From Bradyrhizobium ivorense (GTDB lineage: Bacteria > Pseudomonadota > Alphaproteobacteria > Rhizobiales > Xanthobacteraceae), in assembly GCF_900696085.1 (NCBI RefSeq), contig NZ_CAADFC020000009.1, positions 372,001-436,000 of the forward strand: DNA of 64,000 bases, read 5' to 3'. The translations under genes and the position numbers were made by a program. A model generated the notes under the pieces. It was given only the letters and a program-made list of their open reading frames with translations. It did no database searches and was not told where the DNA came from. Below are positions 29,897-38,155 of this stretch, piece after piece (the first letter of the stretch is position 1; every line of letters begins with the position of its first letter).

Positions 29897-30730
29897 ATGA
29901 CCCTCCGCCTGCGCGCCGCGATCGTCTCGCTCGTGCTGCTCACTGCCTTCCTCGGCGTCTGGCATCTCGCAACCCGCAGCACCGGCGCGGCCGCCACCAT
30001 GAGTCCCGAGTATGCCAAGCTCATGGGGTTGACTGCGACGCAGGGCAAGTCGGCGATGCCGGGGCCTTTGGATGTCGGCGCCAAACTGTGGGAGCATCTG
30101 CAGCGGCCGTTCTACGACAACGGGCCGAACGACAAGGGGCTCGGCATTCAGCTCGCTTATTCGGTCGGCCGCGTCGGGCTCGGCTACCTGATCGCGGTGA
30201 TCGTCGCGATCCCGCTCGGCTTTCTGATCGGGATGTCGCCGCTGATCAGCAGGGCGCTCGATCCGTTCATCCAGGTGCTGAAGCCGATCTCGCCGCTGGC
30301 CTGGATGCCGCTTGCGCTCTACACCATCAAGGATTCCTCCATCTCGGCAATCTTCGTCATCTTCATCTGCTCGGTGTGGCCGATGCTGCTCAACACCGCG
30401 TTCGGCGTCGCCAGCGTGCGCAAGGAGTGGATCAACGTGGCGCGCACGCTCGAGGTCGGCACCGTCAGGCGCGCCTTCACCGTGATCCTGCCGGCCGCGG
30501 CGCCGACCATCCTCACCGGCATGCGGATCTCGATCGGGATCGCCTGGCTCGTGATCGTTGCCGCCGAGATGCTGGTCGGCGGCACCGGCATCGGCTACTT
30601 CGTCTGGAACGAGTGGAACAATCTCTCGATCACCAATGTGATCATCGCGATCCTCCTGATCGGTATCGTCGGCATGCTGCTCGACCAGGTGCTGGCGCGT
30701 TTCACGCGCATGGTGACGTTTCCGGAATGA
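29897..30730 (+). CDS. cynB: ABC transporter permease, cyanate/nitrate type
   Basis: A 277-residue inner-membrane permease of the NrtB/SsuC/CynB group. An N-terminal helix (IVSLVLLTAFLGVWHL) and about five more helices flank the EAA loop (EWINVARTLEVGTVRRAFTV, ILPAAAPTILTGMR) that contacts the ATPase. GGGAGGGAG before ATG 29897 sets the start. It pairs with the binding protein upstream and the ATPase downstream; repeats occupy both gaps. Confidence 0.85.
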   Translation: MTLRLRAAIVSLVLLTAFLGVWHLATRSTGAAATMSPEYAKLMGLTATQGKSAMPGPLDVGAKLWEHLQRPFYDNGPNDKGLGIQLAYSVGRVGLGYLIAVIVAIPLGFLIGMSPLISRALDPFIQVLKPISPLAWMPLALYTIKDSSISAIFVIFICSVWPMLLNTAFGVASVRKEWINVARTLEVGTVRRAFTVILPAAAPTILTGMRISIGIAWLVIVAAEMLVGGTGIGYFVWNEWNNLSITNVIIAILLIGIVGMLLDQVLARFTRMVTFPE

Positions 30731-30760
30731 TGATGTTGTTCACAAATATCGCCGTATCTT

Positions 30761-30899
30761 CACCTCGCCCCGCTTGCGGGGAGAGGTCGATCGCGAAGCG
30801 ATCGGGTGAGGGGGGTTCTCCGCGAGTTCGTCTCTCACCGTCCAAGCGGAGAAAGCCCCTCACCCCAACCCTCTCCGCGCGAAGAGCGAGGCGAGGGAG
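30761..30899. repeat. Dispersed inverted repeat inside the transporter operon (CTCGCCCCGCTTGCGGGGAG type)
   Basis: CACCTCGCCCCGCTTGCGGGGAGAGG has its own hairpin and is mirrored in part by CCCCTCACCCCAACCCTCTCC further on. It takes up most of the 196-base gap between permease and ATPase genes. Related sequence is seen at 40674-40843. Confidence 0.75.
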
Positions 30900-30926
30900 C
30901 GCAGCTCGTTCGCGGAGCTATCGCGG

Positions 30927-31838
30927 ATGACCGACAAGTTCATCTCGATCGAAGGCATCGCGCGGCGCTATCCGGCGGCGAGCGGCGGCACCACCACGGT
31001 GTTCGAGAACCTGTGGCTCGCGATGGCGCGCGGCGAGTTCGGCTGCATCATCGGTCATTCCGGCTGCGGCAAGACCACGGTACTCAACATCCTCGCCGGC
31101 CTCGACGAGCCGAGCGAGGGTACGGTGATCGTCGACGGCGAGGCCATCGAGGGCACCAGCCTCGACCGCGCCGTGATCTTCCAGAGCCATGCACTGCTGC
31201 CGTGGCGCACCGTGCTCGGCAATGTCGCCTATGCCGTGAGCTCGAAATGGCGGCGCTGGGATCGTGCGCGGGTGAGGGCGCATGCGCAGAAGTTCATCGA
31301 TCTGGTCGGCCTCACCGGCGCCGAACACAAGCATCCGTCGGAACTGTCGGGTGGCATGAAGCAGCGGGTCGGCATCGCACGCGCGCTGTCGATCACGCCG
31401 AAGATCATGCTGATGGACGAGCCGTTCTCGGCGCTGGATGCGCTCACCCGCGGCACCTTGCAGGACGAGGTCCGGCGCATTTGCCTGGAGACCGGGCAGA
31501 CCACCTTCATGATCACCCATGACGTGGATGAGGCGATCTTCCTCGCCGACAGGATCTTTCTGATGACCAACGGCCCCGGCGCGGTGCTGGCCGAGATCGT
31601 CGAAAATCCGCTGCCCAAGGACCGCGGCCGCATCGATCTGCACCGCCACCCCTATTACTATGCGCTGCGCAACCATATCGTCGACTTCCTGGTCAGCCGG
31701 AGCAAGAGCTTTGCCACTGAGGTGATCCATCACGATCCGCGCCGCGTGCCGACGGTGCGGCCCGGCGTCGGCGAGCCCACCATCGTGGCGCCGCCGCGCG
31801 TCGTCGAACCCAATCCCGCGCAGAGCGCTGCGCGCTGA
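30927..31838 (+). CDS. cynD: ABC transporter ATP-binding protein, cyanate/nitrate type
   Basis: A 303-residue ATPase that powers the CynB-type permease. Walker A GHSGCGKTT at about residues 38-46, Q-loop VIFQSHALLPW, signature LSGGMKQRV, Walker B KIMLMDEPFSALD and switch TFMITHDVDEA are all intact. The C-terminal 70 residues (RHPYYYALRNHIVDFL onward to a Pro-rich tail) resemble NrtD/CynD. It ends 18 bases before cynS. Confidence 0.88.
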   Translation: MTDKFISIEGIARRYPAASGGTTTVFENLWLAMARGEFGCIIGHSGCGKTTVLNILAGLDEPSEGTVIVDGEAIEGTSLDRAVIFQSHALLPWRTVLGNVAYAVSSKWRRWDRARVRAHAQKFIDLVGLTGAEHKHPSELSGGMKQRVGIARALSITPKIMLMDEPFSALDALTRGTLQDEVRRICLETGQTTFMITHDVDEAIFLADRIFLMTNGPGAVLAEIVENPLPKDRGRIDLHRHPYYYALRNHIVDFLVSRSKSFATEVIHHDPRRVPTVRPGVGEPTIVAPPRVVEPNPAQSAAR

Positions 31839-31856
31839 AGCCAAAGGAGGAACCCC

Positions 31857-32345
31857 ATGAAACGCGAAGACCTCACCGAAAAGCTGCTCGACATCAAGCG
31901 CGAGAAGGGTTGGAGCTGGAAATACATCTGCGAAAAGATCGGCGGCTATTCGGAGGTGCTGATCACCGGCGCGATCCTCGGCCAGATGAAATTGACAAAA
32001 CCGCAAGCGGCCAATGCCGGCGAGCTGTTCGGACTGTCGAAGGCGGAAATCGCGATGCTCAACGAGGTGCCGATGCGCGGCACCGGCACGCCGATGCCGC
32101 CGACCGATCCCCTGATCTACCGCTTCTACGAAATGGTGATGGTCAACGGCCCGGCCTGGAAGGCGCTGATCGAAGAGGAATTCGGCGACGGCATCATGTC
32201 GGCGATCGACTTCGACATGGGAATCGAGCGCGTCGCCAACCCGAAGGGCGATCGCGTCAAGATCACGATGTCGGGCAAGTTCCTGCCGTACAAATATTAC
32301 GGCGCCAGCGGCAACGTGCCGGAATACGGGTTCAAGGAAGGCTGA
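31857..32345 (+). CDS. cynS: Cyanate hydratase (cyanase)
   Basis: Cyanase converts cyanate and bicarbonate to ammonia and carbon dioxide, detoxifying cyanate and supplying nitrogen. The 162-residue protein has the N-terminal DNA-binding-like helical domain (KLLDIKREKGWSWKYICEKIGG) and the catalytic C-terminal domain. The catalytic triad is in order: Arg and Glu in LIYRFYEMVMVNG, and Ser in GIMSAIDFDMG. AAAGGAGGA directly precedes ATG 31857. It is the last gene of the run and is followed by repeat sequence. Confidence 0.96.
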   Translation: MKREDLTEKLLDIKREKGWSWKYICEKIGGYSEVLITGAILGQMKLTKPQAANAGELFGLSKAEIAMLNEVPMRGTGTPMPPTDPLIYRFYEMVMVNGPAWKALIEEEFGDGIMSAIDFDMGIERVANPKGDRVKITMSGKFLPYKYYGASGNVPEYGFKEG

Positions 32346-32352
32346 GAACGCG

Positions 32353-32413
32353 AATGGCCAATAGTGAGGTAGCGAATAGCTTCTTTCCATTCGCTATTCG
32401 CCACTCCCTATTC
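32353..32413. repeat. Dispersed repeat (GCGAATAGC/GCTATTCGC type), copy left of the orphan gene
   Basis: Units such as TAGCGAATAGC on the left pair with CCATTCGCTATTCGCCA on the right. The same family occurs at 33394-33480, so the 693-base gene between them is bracketed by two copies. Confidence 0.75.
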
Positions 32414-32516
32414 GCTTTCGCGGTCCAGAGCGCGCGCCACACCCTCGCTTCCGCTCGGCCGCGCCGATTGCCGGCGCGGCCTTCCACGGCTGATGGCGCA
32501 GCGATCGGCGTTCGGA

Positions 32517-33209
32517 TCACGCGGCCGGAAAGACCTTGTCCTGGGACACGAGATTGCCCGAGGAAATGACGAGGTGGGTCCAGGGGTAATTCAGGTAAGC
32601 ACCTGAGTAATGTTTATCGCCGGCAAATTCGACGTCGCCGCGGTAGGTGCCCGCCGGGATGACTGTCCCGGTGTTCTGGTCGACCACCGACAACTCGTAC
32701 ATGAGGTCCCAGAGCATCCAGACGCGGGTTCCCGCCGCGGGAGGATCGACGGAGTATTCGGTGGTCGTCGATGTTTGACTGCTCACCGTGACCGACTTGC
32801 CAAAGGTGGCGCTCAATCCGGCACTGATGCCGTCCGCCTTGATCCCGACCTGCGCGGTAATCGACTGCGAATCGGTCGTCGAGATGCCGTTGGTATATTG
32901 CCAGCTCTGTCTCAGATGGCTGCCCGGGGACAGGTGCGTGAAGGTGCCCGGCACCAGTCTCCAGTAGTGGCTCAGGACGAGCCGCCGCGGCGACCTCGGC
33001 GCCTGGCCTGACCACCAATTGTTGAGGCGGGGGTTGCCCGATCCCCTCGGAACGTCCGAAACCCAATTCTGGTAGTTGGCATTGTCCGCATCTGCGTAGA
33101 TGTTCAGGCTGACGTTATCGATGCGCGCGGCCTCTGTCGGCGCGGTCTGCGCCGGCGGTGCCCATGACAAACTGTCGATCGTCGGAAACGGCGGAAGCGT
33201 ATCAGGCAT
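32517..33209 (-). CDS. Unassigned beta-rich protein (230 aa)
   Basis: No family is recognised with confidence. The protein has no signal peptide or hydrophobic helix. Residues about 30-110 are rich in Trp, Asn and Tyr (NYQNWVSDV; RLNNWWSGQ). Residues about 112-153 alternate Ser/Thr with other residues (SITAQVGIKADGISAGLSA; KSVTVSSQTSTTTEYSV). A PP-x-GT-R-V element follows (DPPAAGTRVWMLW). This pattern recalls the insertion loop of aerolysin/ETX-MTX2-type pore-forming proteins, which is only an inference. GGGAGAT before ATG 33209 is a good ribosome site. Codon use is less GC3-rich than the neighbours, and repeats flank the gene. Confidence 0.6.
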   Translation of the reverse strand: MPDTLPPFPTIDSLSWAPPAQTAPTEAARIDNVSLNIYADADNANYQNWVSDVPRGSGNPRLNNWWSGQAPRSPRRLVLSHYWRLVPGTFTHLSPGSHLRQSWQYTNGISTTDSQSITAQVGIKADGISAGLSATFGKSVTVSSQTSTTTEYSVDPPAAGTRVWMLWDLMYELSVVDQNTGTVIPAGTYRGDVEFAGDKHYSGAYLNYPWTHLVISSGNLVSQDKVFPAA

Positions 33210-33393
33210 TTTTTATCTCCCATGCATCGGGCGCAATTGATCGAACGGCGATCGTTCGACCGTACCCGGGACGGGCTTCTAGCTTGGGAATCGCTTAAGG
33301 TTGTGTGAATCCGTTCACACGCCCTAAGGGAGAATGTGCGTTTCTGCCTGGATTGCGCCGATTGAGCATTCCGGATGCGCGGATTGGGAAGTG

Positions 33394-33480
33394 AGGGCGA
33401 ATGGCGAATGGCGAGTAGCGAATGGCGAATGGATTCATTCTATTGGCACCTCGCCATTCGCCCCTCCCTATTCGCCCTTG
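33394..33480. repeat. Dispersed repeat (GCGAATGGC/GCCATTCGC type), copy right of the orphan gene
   Basis: GGCGAATGGCGAATGGCGAG at the left end is mirrored by TCGCCATTCGCCCCTCCCTATTCGCC at the right end. The right edge overlaps the 3' end of the next gene and supplies its stop codon (33468-33470). Confidence 0.75.
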
Positions 33481-34295
33481 GCGGCAGCGAACGCTTCGCG
33501 CACCTCCTTCACCGGCGCCATGTCGCGGACGAAGCTGAACGCGCCGTTGTCCTTCATCTCGCGGGCGCAGCGCAAAAACGCCGCAAGCGCGTGGCGCTGC
33601 ATCGCGCCCCCGACGCTGATGCGTTTGACGCCGGCGGCCGCGAGCTGTTCGAGTGTCAGCGTCGGATCGGCGAAGCCCATCACGAGGTTGAACGGCTTGT
33701 TCACCGACGCCACCACGGTGCGGATGGTCTCGAGGTCGTAGAGGCCGGGCGAATACAACACGTCGGCGCCGGCGGCCTCGAAGGCCTGCAGCCGCCGGAT
33801 GGTGTCGTCGAGGTCCTTGCGTCCCCACAGAAAATTCTCCGCCCGCGCCGTCAGCGTGAACGGGAAGGGCAGGGCCCGCGCCGCCTCGACCGCCGCCTGC
33901 ACCCGCTCCACCGCAAGCGAGAAATCGTAGATTGGTCGCTGCGGATCGCCGGTCGAGTCCTCGATCGAGCCGCCGACTGCGCCGGCCTCCGCAGCGAAGC
34001 GGATCGCCTCGGCCGCGAGCTTGGGCATGTCGGCGCCGCAGTTTTCGAGGTCGGCATTGACAGGCAGATCGGTGGCCTCGGCGATCTGCCGGCAGTTCTC
34101 GATGATGGCCGAGAGGCTGATGCGGGACTGGCCGAGCGTGTTCGCAACACCGAGACTCGTGGTCGCCAGCGCTTCAAAGCCCATCGCCGCGAGGATTTTT
34201 GCCGTGCCGGCGTCCCACGGATTCGGGATGATGAAGGCGCCGCTGCGCTGATGCAGGTCGCGAAACCGTGCCGCCTTGTCCGCCTGGGTGCGCAT
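33468..34295 (-). CDS. Isocitrate lyase/PEP-mutase-family enzyme
   Basis: A 275-residue TIM-barrel enzyme of the PEP mutase/isocitrate lyase superfamily that makes or breaks C-C or C-P bonds next to a carboxylate. Visible motifs: NPWDAGTAKILAAMGFEALATTS, the metal site VNADLENC, and GGSIEDSTGD. The usual KKCGH lyase loop is absent, which points away from isocitrate lyase and towards oxaloacetate-decarboxylase or PEP-mutase-like members. CAGGAGC before ATG 34295 decides the start over 34319. The last three codons and the stop lie in a repeat. It is divergent from a LysR gene. Confidence 0.82.
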   Translation of the reverse strand: MRTQADKAARFRDLHQRSGAFIIPNPWDAGTAKILAAMGFEALATTSLGVANTLGQSRISLSAIIENCRQIAEATDLPVNADLENCGADMPKLAAEAIRFAAEAGAVGGSIEDSTGDPQRPIYDFSLAVERVQAAVEAARALPFPFTLTARAENFLWGRKDLDDTIRRLQAFEAAGADVLYSPGLYDLETIRTVVASVNKPFNLVMGFADPTLTLEQLAAAGVKRISVGGAMQRHALAAFLRCAREMKDNGAFSFVRDMAPVKEVREAFAAAKGE

Positions 34296-34425
34296 GTCAG
34301 CTCCTGTTGTCTTGAACATCGCGAACTGGTCTCGCGATCGACTGGCCGCAAGCTAGGGCTGTTTCGCCCATCAGCCAAATTTGTTATTTCTCTGGATCAC
34401 ATCAGTTTTCTGCATGAGGTTGTCG

Positions 34426-35343
34426 ATGGACAGCGACGCGCTCAACACCTTCCTGGTCGTGCACCGCCGCGGCGGCATCTCGAACGCGGCAAAGGCACTG
34501 CATCGCTCGCAGCCGGCGATCTCGCGGCGCATCGCGCTGCTGGAGCAGGAGCTCGGCGTGCCGCTGTTCGAGCGGATCGCCGGCAAGACGAGGCTCAGCG
34601 ACGCGGGGCGGGTGATGGTGCCCTATGCCGAGCGCGCGGTGGCGGCAGCGCAGGATGCCGAGAACGCGGTGCGGGCGCTGTCGCGCGACAAATCCGGCCC
34701 GGTCGCGCTTGCGGTGACCGGCACGCTGGCCGGCGAGCGGCTCTCCAGGGTCTTGAAGCGCTTTGCGAAGCGGCATCCCGAGGTCGATCTGACGCTGCGC
34801 ACCGCGACCAGCGCCGAGGTCAGCGACCTGGTCCGGCGCGGCGAGGCCACGATCGGCCTGCGTTACGACCGCGATCGGTCGCGCGACCTTGATTGCGGGC
34901 AGCTGTTTTCCGAACCGCTGCAGGTTGTGTGCGCGCGGCAGCATCGGCTGGCCGGGCGGCGGGTCGCGCGACTGGCCGATCTCCGGGACGAGCGCTGGAT
35001 CGCCTTTCCGGTGGTGCCGGGCCGCCGCGAGATCACGGCCGCGCACGTCTTCGCGCTGTTCCTGACCCACGGCCTCGGCGAGGTCGACTGGACCCCGGTC
35101 GACAGCCTCACGGCGCAAAAGCGCCTGGTCGAGGCCGGGCTCGGCATCGCGCTGCTGTCGCAAAGCAACGCCGCCGAGGAAATGGGCGCGTCACGGATCG
35201 CAACCATTCGCGTCGGCAACCTGACCGCGAGCCACGACGTCGTGACGGTAACGCGACGCGGCGGCTTCTTGAGCGCGGCATCGCGGCTGCTGCTGGAGAT
35301 GATCCGCACCGCATATGGCGGGCCGAAATCACGGGCGCGTTGA
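34426..35343 (+). CDS. LysR-family transcriptional regulator
   Basis: A 305-residue LTTR. The winged helix-turn-helix is at about residues 4-60 (NTFLVVHRRGGISNAAKALHR; SQPAISRRIALLEQEL), followed by a linker helix and the two-lobed effector domain (GPVALAVTGTLAG; VEAGLGIALLSQSNAAEEM). ATG 34426 is placed after GAGG (34417-34420); ATG 34414 is the alternative. Only 130 bases separate it from the divergent PEP-mutase-family gene, its probable target. No effector can be named. Confidence 0.88.
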   Translation: MDSDALNTFLVVHRRGGISNAAKALHRSQPAISRRIALLEQELGVPLFERIAGKTRLSDAGRVMVPYAERAVAAAQDAENAVRALSRDKSGPVALAVTGTLAGERLSRVLKRFAKRHPEVDLTLRTATSAEVSDLVRRGEATIGLRYDRDRSRDLDCGQLFSEPLQVVCARQHRLAGRRVARLADLRDERWIAFPVVPGRREITAAHVFALFLTHGLGEVDWTPVDSLTAQKRLVEAGLGIALLSQSNAAEEMGASRIATIRVGNLTASHDVVTVTRRGGFLSAASRLLLEMIRTAYGGPKSRAR

Positions 35344-35433
35344 CGAGATCAAGGAAGGCTCGAGGCGTTTATCGAGCAGCGGGCGCCGCGGTATCAGCCA
35401 AGGCTGGATGGCAAACAGAGCTTGCTATCAGTT

Positions 35434-35571
35434 CCGTCATCCCCGCGCAAACACTCCGCGTTTGTCGCTGGAGGTGCGAGCTCTTGCGAGCCTCGAAGGA
35501 TCGACGGCCACTAGCCGGGCCGATTCATCCTTCGAGGCTCGCCGAAGAGGCTCGCACCTCAGGATGACGGG
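35434..35571. repeat. Dispersed inverted repeat (GAGGTGCGAG... type), copy 2
   Basis: Second copy of the element at 23359-23495, with CCTTCGAGGCTCGCCGAAGA and GGATGACGG at the right end; part of the left arm is deleted (GCGAGCTCTTGCGAGC). Apart from this and the hairpin at 35671-35694, the 35344-35755 gap shows nothing gene-like. Confidence 0.8.
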
Positions 35572-35670
35572 GATAGTGTTTATTGCAGCTTATCGGGGCG
35601 GCTGCAGAATGCTCGGAGCTGAACCGCGCTCGCGCCGCCGGTTTCCCCAATGCGCGGCATACAAACGCAG

Positions 35671-35694
35671 CGCGCCGGAACGGTGTCCGGCGCG
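35671..35694 (-). terminator. Hairpin downstream of the DUF1476 gene
   Basis: CGCGCCGGA pairs perfectly with TCCGGCGCG around an ACGGTG loop. It lies about 60 bases after the stop of the minus-strand DUF1476 gene. On that strand only a weak T-containing stretch (GTTTGTAT) follows, so termination is plausible but not certain. Confidence 0.5.
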
Positions 35695-35755
35695 CCCGGT
35701 CGAATTCGATACAGCTGTTGCGCGGAGTTACACGTCCGCCTTCACGCTCCTGCCT

Positions 35756-36079
35756 TCACGCCCCGGCCTTCACCTGAGCCGCGGCCACCGCCAGCAGCTC
35801 GTCCATCTTGGCGCGGATGTCGCGCTCGGTGACGGCCTCGCCCTTGGCGGTGAGATCGGTCAGCACCTTCTTCAGCACGTCGCCGTCGCCGGCCTCCTCG
35901 AAATCGGCGGCCACCACTTCCTTGGCGTAGGCGTTGGCGGCGTCGCCGGAGATGCCGAGCTTTTCGGCGGCCCAAAGGCCGAGCAGCTTGTTGCGGCGGG
36001 CTTCGGCCTTGAACTTCTGTTCCTCATCGAGGGCGAACTTCTTCTCGAAACCTTCCTCGCGTTTATTGAATTCGCTCAT
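35756..36079 (-). CDS. DUF1476 protein, ATP synthase inhibitor zeta-subunit family
   Basis: A 107-residue, highly charged helical protein: MSEFNKREEGFEKKFALDEE, then KAEARRNKLLGLWAAEKLG and a C-terminal helical bundle. This is the DUF1476 family, which in Paracoccus denitrificans is the zeta subunit that blocks reverse ATP hydrolysis by the F1Fo ATP synthase through its N-terminus. The N-terminal inhibitory-type segment is present here. It is a single gene divergent from purC. Family assignment is firm; inhibition in this organism is inferred. Confidence 0.88.
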   Translation of the reverse strand: MSEFNKREEGFEKKFALDEEQKFKAEARRNKLLGLWAAEKLGISGDAANAYAKEVVAADFEEAGDGDVLKKVLTDLTAKGEAVTERDIRAKMDELLAVAAAQVKAGA

Positions 36080-36425
36080 AGTCGAAGTTCCCCTGGTGAC
36101 ATTGTGGGTCGCGGCGTCCGTTGCGGCGGCCCCGATCCCTGCCTAGATAAGCAGGAGGAAATGACAGGACAACGAGCCGTTAAGCCGCAGCCAAAACAGG
36201 CGGATTCGGCCCTTGACGATAGAGCGGTATAAGTGGGTTCGAGCGGCCGGTACTGATTGTGCTGGATGGGCCAATCGGATAGGTTGCCGTCAGGCGTGGT
36301 TCTTGTTCTGTTTCCAGTTGGAATGCCCAGGTTCCAGGCCTCCGCGGCAGCTCCGTCGTGGGTCGTAACCCCAAGCCATCGGAGCACCCAAATCAATGGA
36401 TTTCAACAAAACACGGTACATCCCA
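36080..36425. other. Intergenic region between DUF1476 and purC
   Basis: About 345 bases between divergent genes, presumably containing both promoters. TTGACG at about 36212 is not followed by a properly spaced -10. A GGGTTCGA run near 36235 looks like a tRNA T-loop but no cloverleaf surrounds it. No gene is seen. Confidence 0.4.
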
Positions 36426-37193
36426 ATGAGCCGTCGACGCCGTATTTATGAAGGCAAGGCCAAGGTGCTTTATGAAGGCCCGGAGCCGGGAACCCTGATC
36501 CAGCACTTCAAGGACGACGCGACCGCGTTCAATGCCAAGAAACACCAGGTGATCGAGGGCAAGGGTGTCCTCAACAACCGGATTTCGGAGTACCTGTTTC
36601 AGCACCTCAACGACATCGGGGTGCCGACCCACTTCATCCGCCGCCTCAACATGCGCGAGCAGCTGATTCGCGAGGTCGAGATCGTGCCGCTCGAGGTGGT
36701 GGTGCGCAACGTCGCCGCCGGCTCGCTGTCGCAGCGGCTCGGGATCGAGGAGGGCACCCAGCTGCCGCGCTCGATCATCGAATTTTATTACAAGAACGAC
36801 CAGCTCAACGACCCGATGGTGTCGGAAGAGCACATCACCGCCTTCGGCTGGGCCACGCCGCAGGAGATCGACGACATCATGGCGCTCGCCATCCGCGTCA
36901 ACGACTTCCTCACCGGCCTCTTCCTCGGCATCGGCATCCGTTTGGTCGACTTCAAGATGGAGTGCGGCCGGCTGTTCGAGAACGAGATGATGCGGATCAT
37001 CGTCGCCGACGAGATCTCGCCGGATAGCTGCCGCCTGTGGGACATCAAGTCGAACGAGAAGCTCGACAAGGACCGCTTCCGCCGCGATCTCGGCGGCCTG
37101 CTGGAGGCCTATACCGAGGTCGCAAAGCGGCTCGGCATTTTGATGGAAAACGAGCGGCCGGCCGGCACCGGCCCGGTGCTGGTGAAAAGCTAA
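36426..37193 (+). CDS. purC: SAICAR synthetase (phosphoribosylaminoimidazole-succinocarboxamide synthase)
   Basis: PurC joins CAIR and aspartate in purine synthesis. The 255-residue protein begins [17 protein letters not shown], the standard N-terminus, and contains [31 protein letters not shown], and [10 protein letters not shown] before [13 protein letters not shown]. An ATG at 36396 with GGAG eleven bases upstream would add [10 protein letters not shown], so the true start may be there. It leads purC-purS-purQ, with 10-base gaps. Confidence 0.96.
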   Translation: MSRRRRIYEGKAKVLYEGPEPGTLIQHFKDDATAFNAKKHQVIEGKGVLNNRISEYLFQHLNDIGVPTHFIRRLNMREQLIREVEIVPLEVVVRNVAAGSLSQRLGIEEGTQLPRSIIEFYYKNDQLNDPMVSEEHITAFGWATPQEIDDIMALAIRVNDFLTGLFLGIGIRLVDFKMECGRLFENEMMRIIVADEISPDSCRLWDIKSNEKLDKDRFRRDLGGLLEAYTEVAKRLGILMENERPAGTGPVLVKS

Positions 37194-37203
37194 GGGGCGA
37201 GGC

Positions 37204-37443
37204 GTGAAGGCACGTGTGACTGTGACGTTGAAGACCGGCATCCTCGATCCGCAGGGCAAGGCGATTGAGGGTGCGCTGAAATCGCTCGGCGTCGATGGCG
37301 TCGCCAGCGTCCGCCAGGGCAAGGTGTTCGACATCGAGCTCGCCGCCACCGACAAGGCCAAGGCGGAAGCCGCGCTGAAGGCCGCGGCCGACAAGCTGCT
37401 CGCCAACACCGTGATCGAGAACTATCGGGTCGAACTGCTCTAG
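37204..37443 (+). CDS. purS: Phosphoribosylformylglycinamidine synthase subunit PurS
   Basis: A 79-residue protein from a GTG start at 37204 with the PurS pattern [20 protein letters not shown] and a C-terminus [10 protein letters not shown]. PurS bridges PurQ and PurL in the three-part FGAM synthase. It sits 10 bases after purC and 10 before purQ, consistent with translational coupling; purL is displaced to 47261. Confidence 0.96.
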   Translation: MKARVTVTLKTGILDPQGKAIEGALKSLGVDGVASVRQGKVFDIELAATDKAKAEAALKAAADKLLANTVIENYRVELL

Positions 37444-37453
37444 GCCGCATCGC

Positions 37454-38155
37454 ATGAAATCAGCCGTCCTCGTCTTCCCCGGCATCAACCGCGAGCGCGA
37501 CATGGCGCGCGCGCTCAAGCTGGCGTCAGGTAACGACGCCGCGATGGTCTGGCACGCCGACACCGCGCTGCCGGCGGGCACCGACCTTGTGGTGGTGCCC
37601 GGCGGCTTTTCCTACGGCGACTATCTGCGCTGTGGCGCGATCGCGGCACGCGCCCCCGTGATGGACGCAGTGCGCGACTTCGCCGCCAAGGGCGGGCTCG
37701 TGCTCGGCGTCTGCAACGGCTTTCAGATCCTCTGCGAGTCCGGGCTGCTGCCGGGCGTGCTGATGCGCAACGCGCAGCTGAAGTTCGTCTGCCGCGACGT
37801 GCACATGAAGATCGAGCGCTCCGACACGCCGTTCACCCGCGGCTACAATGCCGGCCAGGTGATCCGCGTGCCGGTCGCCCATGGCGAGGGCAATTACGAG
37901 GCGGACGAGGAGACGCTGAAGCGGCTCGAAGGCGAGGGGCGGGTGCTGTACCGCTACTGCTCGCCGGAAGGCGTGGTCGACGAAGCCTCCAACTTCAACG
38001 GTGCCGCGAATTCGATCGCCGGCATCGTCAACGAGCGCGGCAACGTGCTCGGCATGATGCCGCATCCCGAAAACCACGTCGAAGAGATCATGGGCTGCAC
38101 CGACGGCCGCGGCCTGTTCGCGGGGCTGGCCCAGCATCTCGAAAAGGCGGCGTGA
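37454..38155 (+). CDS. purQ: Phosphoribosylformylglycinamidine synthase, glutaminase subunit PurQ
   Basis: A 233-residue class I glutamine amidotransferase that delivers ammonia to PurL. The nucleophile Cys is in [10 protein letters not shown] (about residue 90), the oxyanion region is [13 protein letters not shown], and the catalytic His and Glu are in [11 protein letters not shown]. The last codons overlap the start of the following gene by a GTGA. Confidence 0.96.
   Translation: MKSAVLVFPGINRERDMARALKLASGNDAAMVWHADTALPAGTDLVVVPGGFSYGDYLRCGAIAARAPVMDAVRDFAAKGGLVLGVCNGFQILCESGLLPGVLMRNAQLKFVCRDVHMKIERSDTPFTRGYNAGQVIRVPVAHGEGNYEADEETLKRLEGEGRVLYRYCSPEGVVDEASNFNGAANSIAGIVNERGNVLGMMPHPENHVEEIMGCTDGRGLFAGLAQHLEKAA

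Noticed and set aside
36180..36260. tRNA-like GGGTTCGA segment upstream of purC
   Set aside because: No acceptor, D or anticodon stem can be drawn around it.
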